Shown here piece by piece: positions 6,520 through 7,596 of a stretch of 7,596 bases of DNA. The position numbers and the translations under genes are program-made. The notes under the pieces are model-generated. The model had not been told where the DNA came from, did not search any database, and worked only from the letters and a program-made list of their open reading frames with translations. The DNA lies in NCBI GenBank assembly GCA_035275805.1, contig DATEMG010000501.1, forward strand, positions 1-7,596. Reading direction: 5' to 3'. This DNA is from JAJVID01 sp035275805. Its GTDB lineage: Bacteria; Acidobacteriota; Blastocatellia; RBC074. The first letter of the stretch is position 1. The number at the start of each line of letters is the position of its first letter.

Positions 6520-7193
6520 CACTTCGAGATTTTAGGCTCTTCGGGGCCGTGGCTGAGCGTGGTCTTCGGTTTCTGAGCCTCGCCGGTTTTTTCACTCGGA
6601 GTCGCGCCCTGATTTACCATTCCTCCAGTCCGGGCGGCGTTCAAATCCGCCCGTATCCGGGCGAGTTTGGCGGGATCAAATTTCTGGGTTTCGAGTTCCT
6701 TGAGAAGTCGCTCGGCCTCGTCCAGATTCTTTCTGGTCTGAATATACGAGCCGATAAGAAATGTGGACACGACCGGGCTGTCCGCCCCCTGCTCGCGCGA
6801 ACGCTTTAAGGCGTCAATCGCCTTATCGAATTGCCCCATCATAAAGTATGCGACGCCGAGGCCGGCGTTGGCGCGCGGATCGTTCGGGTTGACTTGCCTG
6901 GCCTGCTCAAAAAACGGCACTGAATCCTCAGGGCGTTCGATCTGAATGAACTGAGCTGCCGCCTCAATCTGCGCCTCAACGTCATTCGGATTTGCTTTGG
7001 CCTTATCGATGATTGCGCTGACTTCGGCTTGCGGGCCGGGATTACTGGTGGCCCGTTCTATCTCTCGCTTCAACGCCGCGCCCTGCTCGTTGCGGTACTG
7101 GGTGTTGGCGATCTTGAATCCGCTGACCAATCCTAACAGTAAGCCTATGATGATCAGCGCCGCGTTGCTTCGAAGAAATGCGTATTTGCTCAT
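6519..7193 (-). CDS. Membrane-anchored tetratricopeptide repeat protein
   Basis: A 224-residue protein with an N-terminal membrane anchor (residues about 9-27, SNAALIIIGLLLGLVSGFK) and a helical body probably facing the periplasm. Repeats are visible at about 71-104 (AQIEAAAQFIQ..RPEDSVPFFEQARQVNPND), 105-138 (ANAGLGVAYFMMGQFDKAIDALKRS) and 141-173 (STFLIGSYIQTRKNLDEAERLLKEL). The middle one is a near-ideal TPR. The C-terminal 35 residues are Pro/Lys/Thr-rich and likely disordered. The anchor-plus-TPR plan recalls the TPR part of CcmH/NrfG-type proteins, but no cytochrome genes are nearby, so it is best seen as a scaffold of unknown partners. The ATG at 7193 has AAGG 7 bases upstream. It is the first gene after rnpB and leads an apparent three-gene set with the zinc-motif and secreted proteins. 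TPR assignment is solid; role unknown. Confidence 0.85.
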   Translation of the reverse strand: MSKYAFLRSNAALIIIGLLLGLVSGFKIANTQYRNEQGAALKREIERATSNPGPQAEVSAIIDKAKANPNDVEAQIEAAAQFIQIERPEDSVPFFEQARQVNPNDPRANAGLGVAYFMMGQFDKAIDALKRSREQGADSPVVSTFLIGSYIQTRKNLDEAERLLKELETQKFDPAKLARIRADLNAARTGGMVNQGATPSEKTGEAQKPKTTLSHGPEEPKISK

Positions 7194-7224
7194 TTTCAGC
7201 CCTTAATTTGCCTTTCCGATCTCT

Positions 7225-7291
7225 AGATTGAAGATTGAGGATCGTGGATCGCGGCGCTTATCCTCGATCCGCTATCCTCTATCTTCGATCT
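7225..7291. repeat. Long imperfect inverted repeat next to the rnpB 3' end
   Basis: Two 30-base arms (7225-7254 and 7262-7291) match as reverse complements at 25 of 30 positions around a 7-base loop. Each arm is low-complexity, made of GATTGAGGATCG-like words. It begins about 12 bases beyond the rnpB 3' end and lies 31 bases before the TPR gene start. The hairpin could protect or end the RNase P transcript, but no U-tract follows, and the mismatches differ from what selection for a perfect stem would give. It may instead be a dispersed repeat. The rest of 7194-7302 shows only the TPR ribosome site. Confidence 0.65.
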
Positions 7292-7302
7292 TAAATTCTT
7301 GA

Positions 7303-7596
<294 letters not shown>

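Overview
The window looks like chromosomal DNA from a moderately GC-rich bacterium. All genes I can support (seven protein genes, one tRNA and one catalytic RNA) lie on the minus strand, so in transcription order the window runs from its right end to its left. There are no phage, plasmid, IS or CRISPR hallmarks. The taxonomic source cannot be fixed from the sequence. The gene mix, a type A RNase P RNA and short GATTGAGG-like and TCTCAAA-like intergenic repeats would fit an Acidobacteriota lineage, but that is only an impression.

Right end (7596 to about 6217): the 3' part of the RNase P RNA gene rnpB enters from outside the window and carries an AT-rich palindromic insert. A long imperfect inverted repeat lies just past its 3' end. 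Next come three tightly packed genes: a membrane-anchored TPR protein, a tiny membrane protein with a C-terminal zinc-finger-like Cys motif (PP0621-like), and a secreted protein of possible NTF2-like type. Gaps of 11 to 12 bases and strong ribosome binding sites suggest one operon working at or outside the cytoplasmic membrane.

Middle (5592 to 3209): after a second inverted repeat made of GCAAAG/CTTTGC units comes a small antibiotic-biosynthesis-monooxygenase-like (ABM) protein. It overlaps by 8 bases a full-length type I ABC exporter half-transporter (membrane domain plus ATPase). Immediately after the exporter stop codon is a near-consensus sigma70 promoter, then tRNA-Thr(CGT) with an encoded CCA end. 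An 18-base sequence at the tRNA 5' end is repeated in direct orientation about 154 bases away, past the tRNA 3' end.

Left end (3110 to 1): a large three-domain lipid enzyme carries an acyl-CoA/acyl-ACP synthetase domain, then an acyl carrier domain, then a PlsC-like acyltransferase. This is the reverse of the domain order in classical Aas, with an added carrier domain. It is followed by the 5' part of mtnB (methylthioribulose-1-phosphate dehydratase, methionine salvage), which runs off the left edge.

The most distinctive items are the reordered synthetase-ACP-acyltransferase fusion, the palindrome within rnpB, and the repeated tRNA leader. I found no clear new defence or mobile system.
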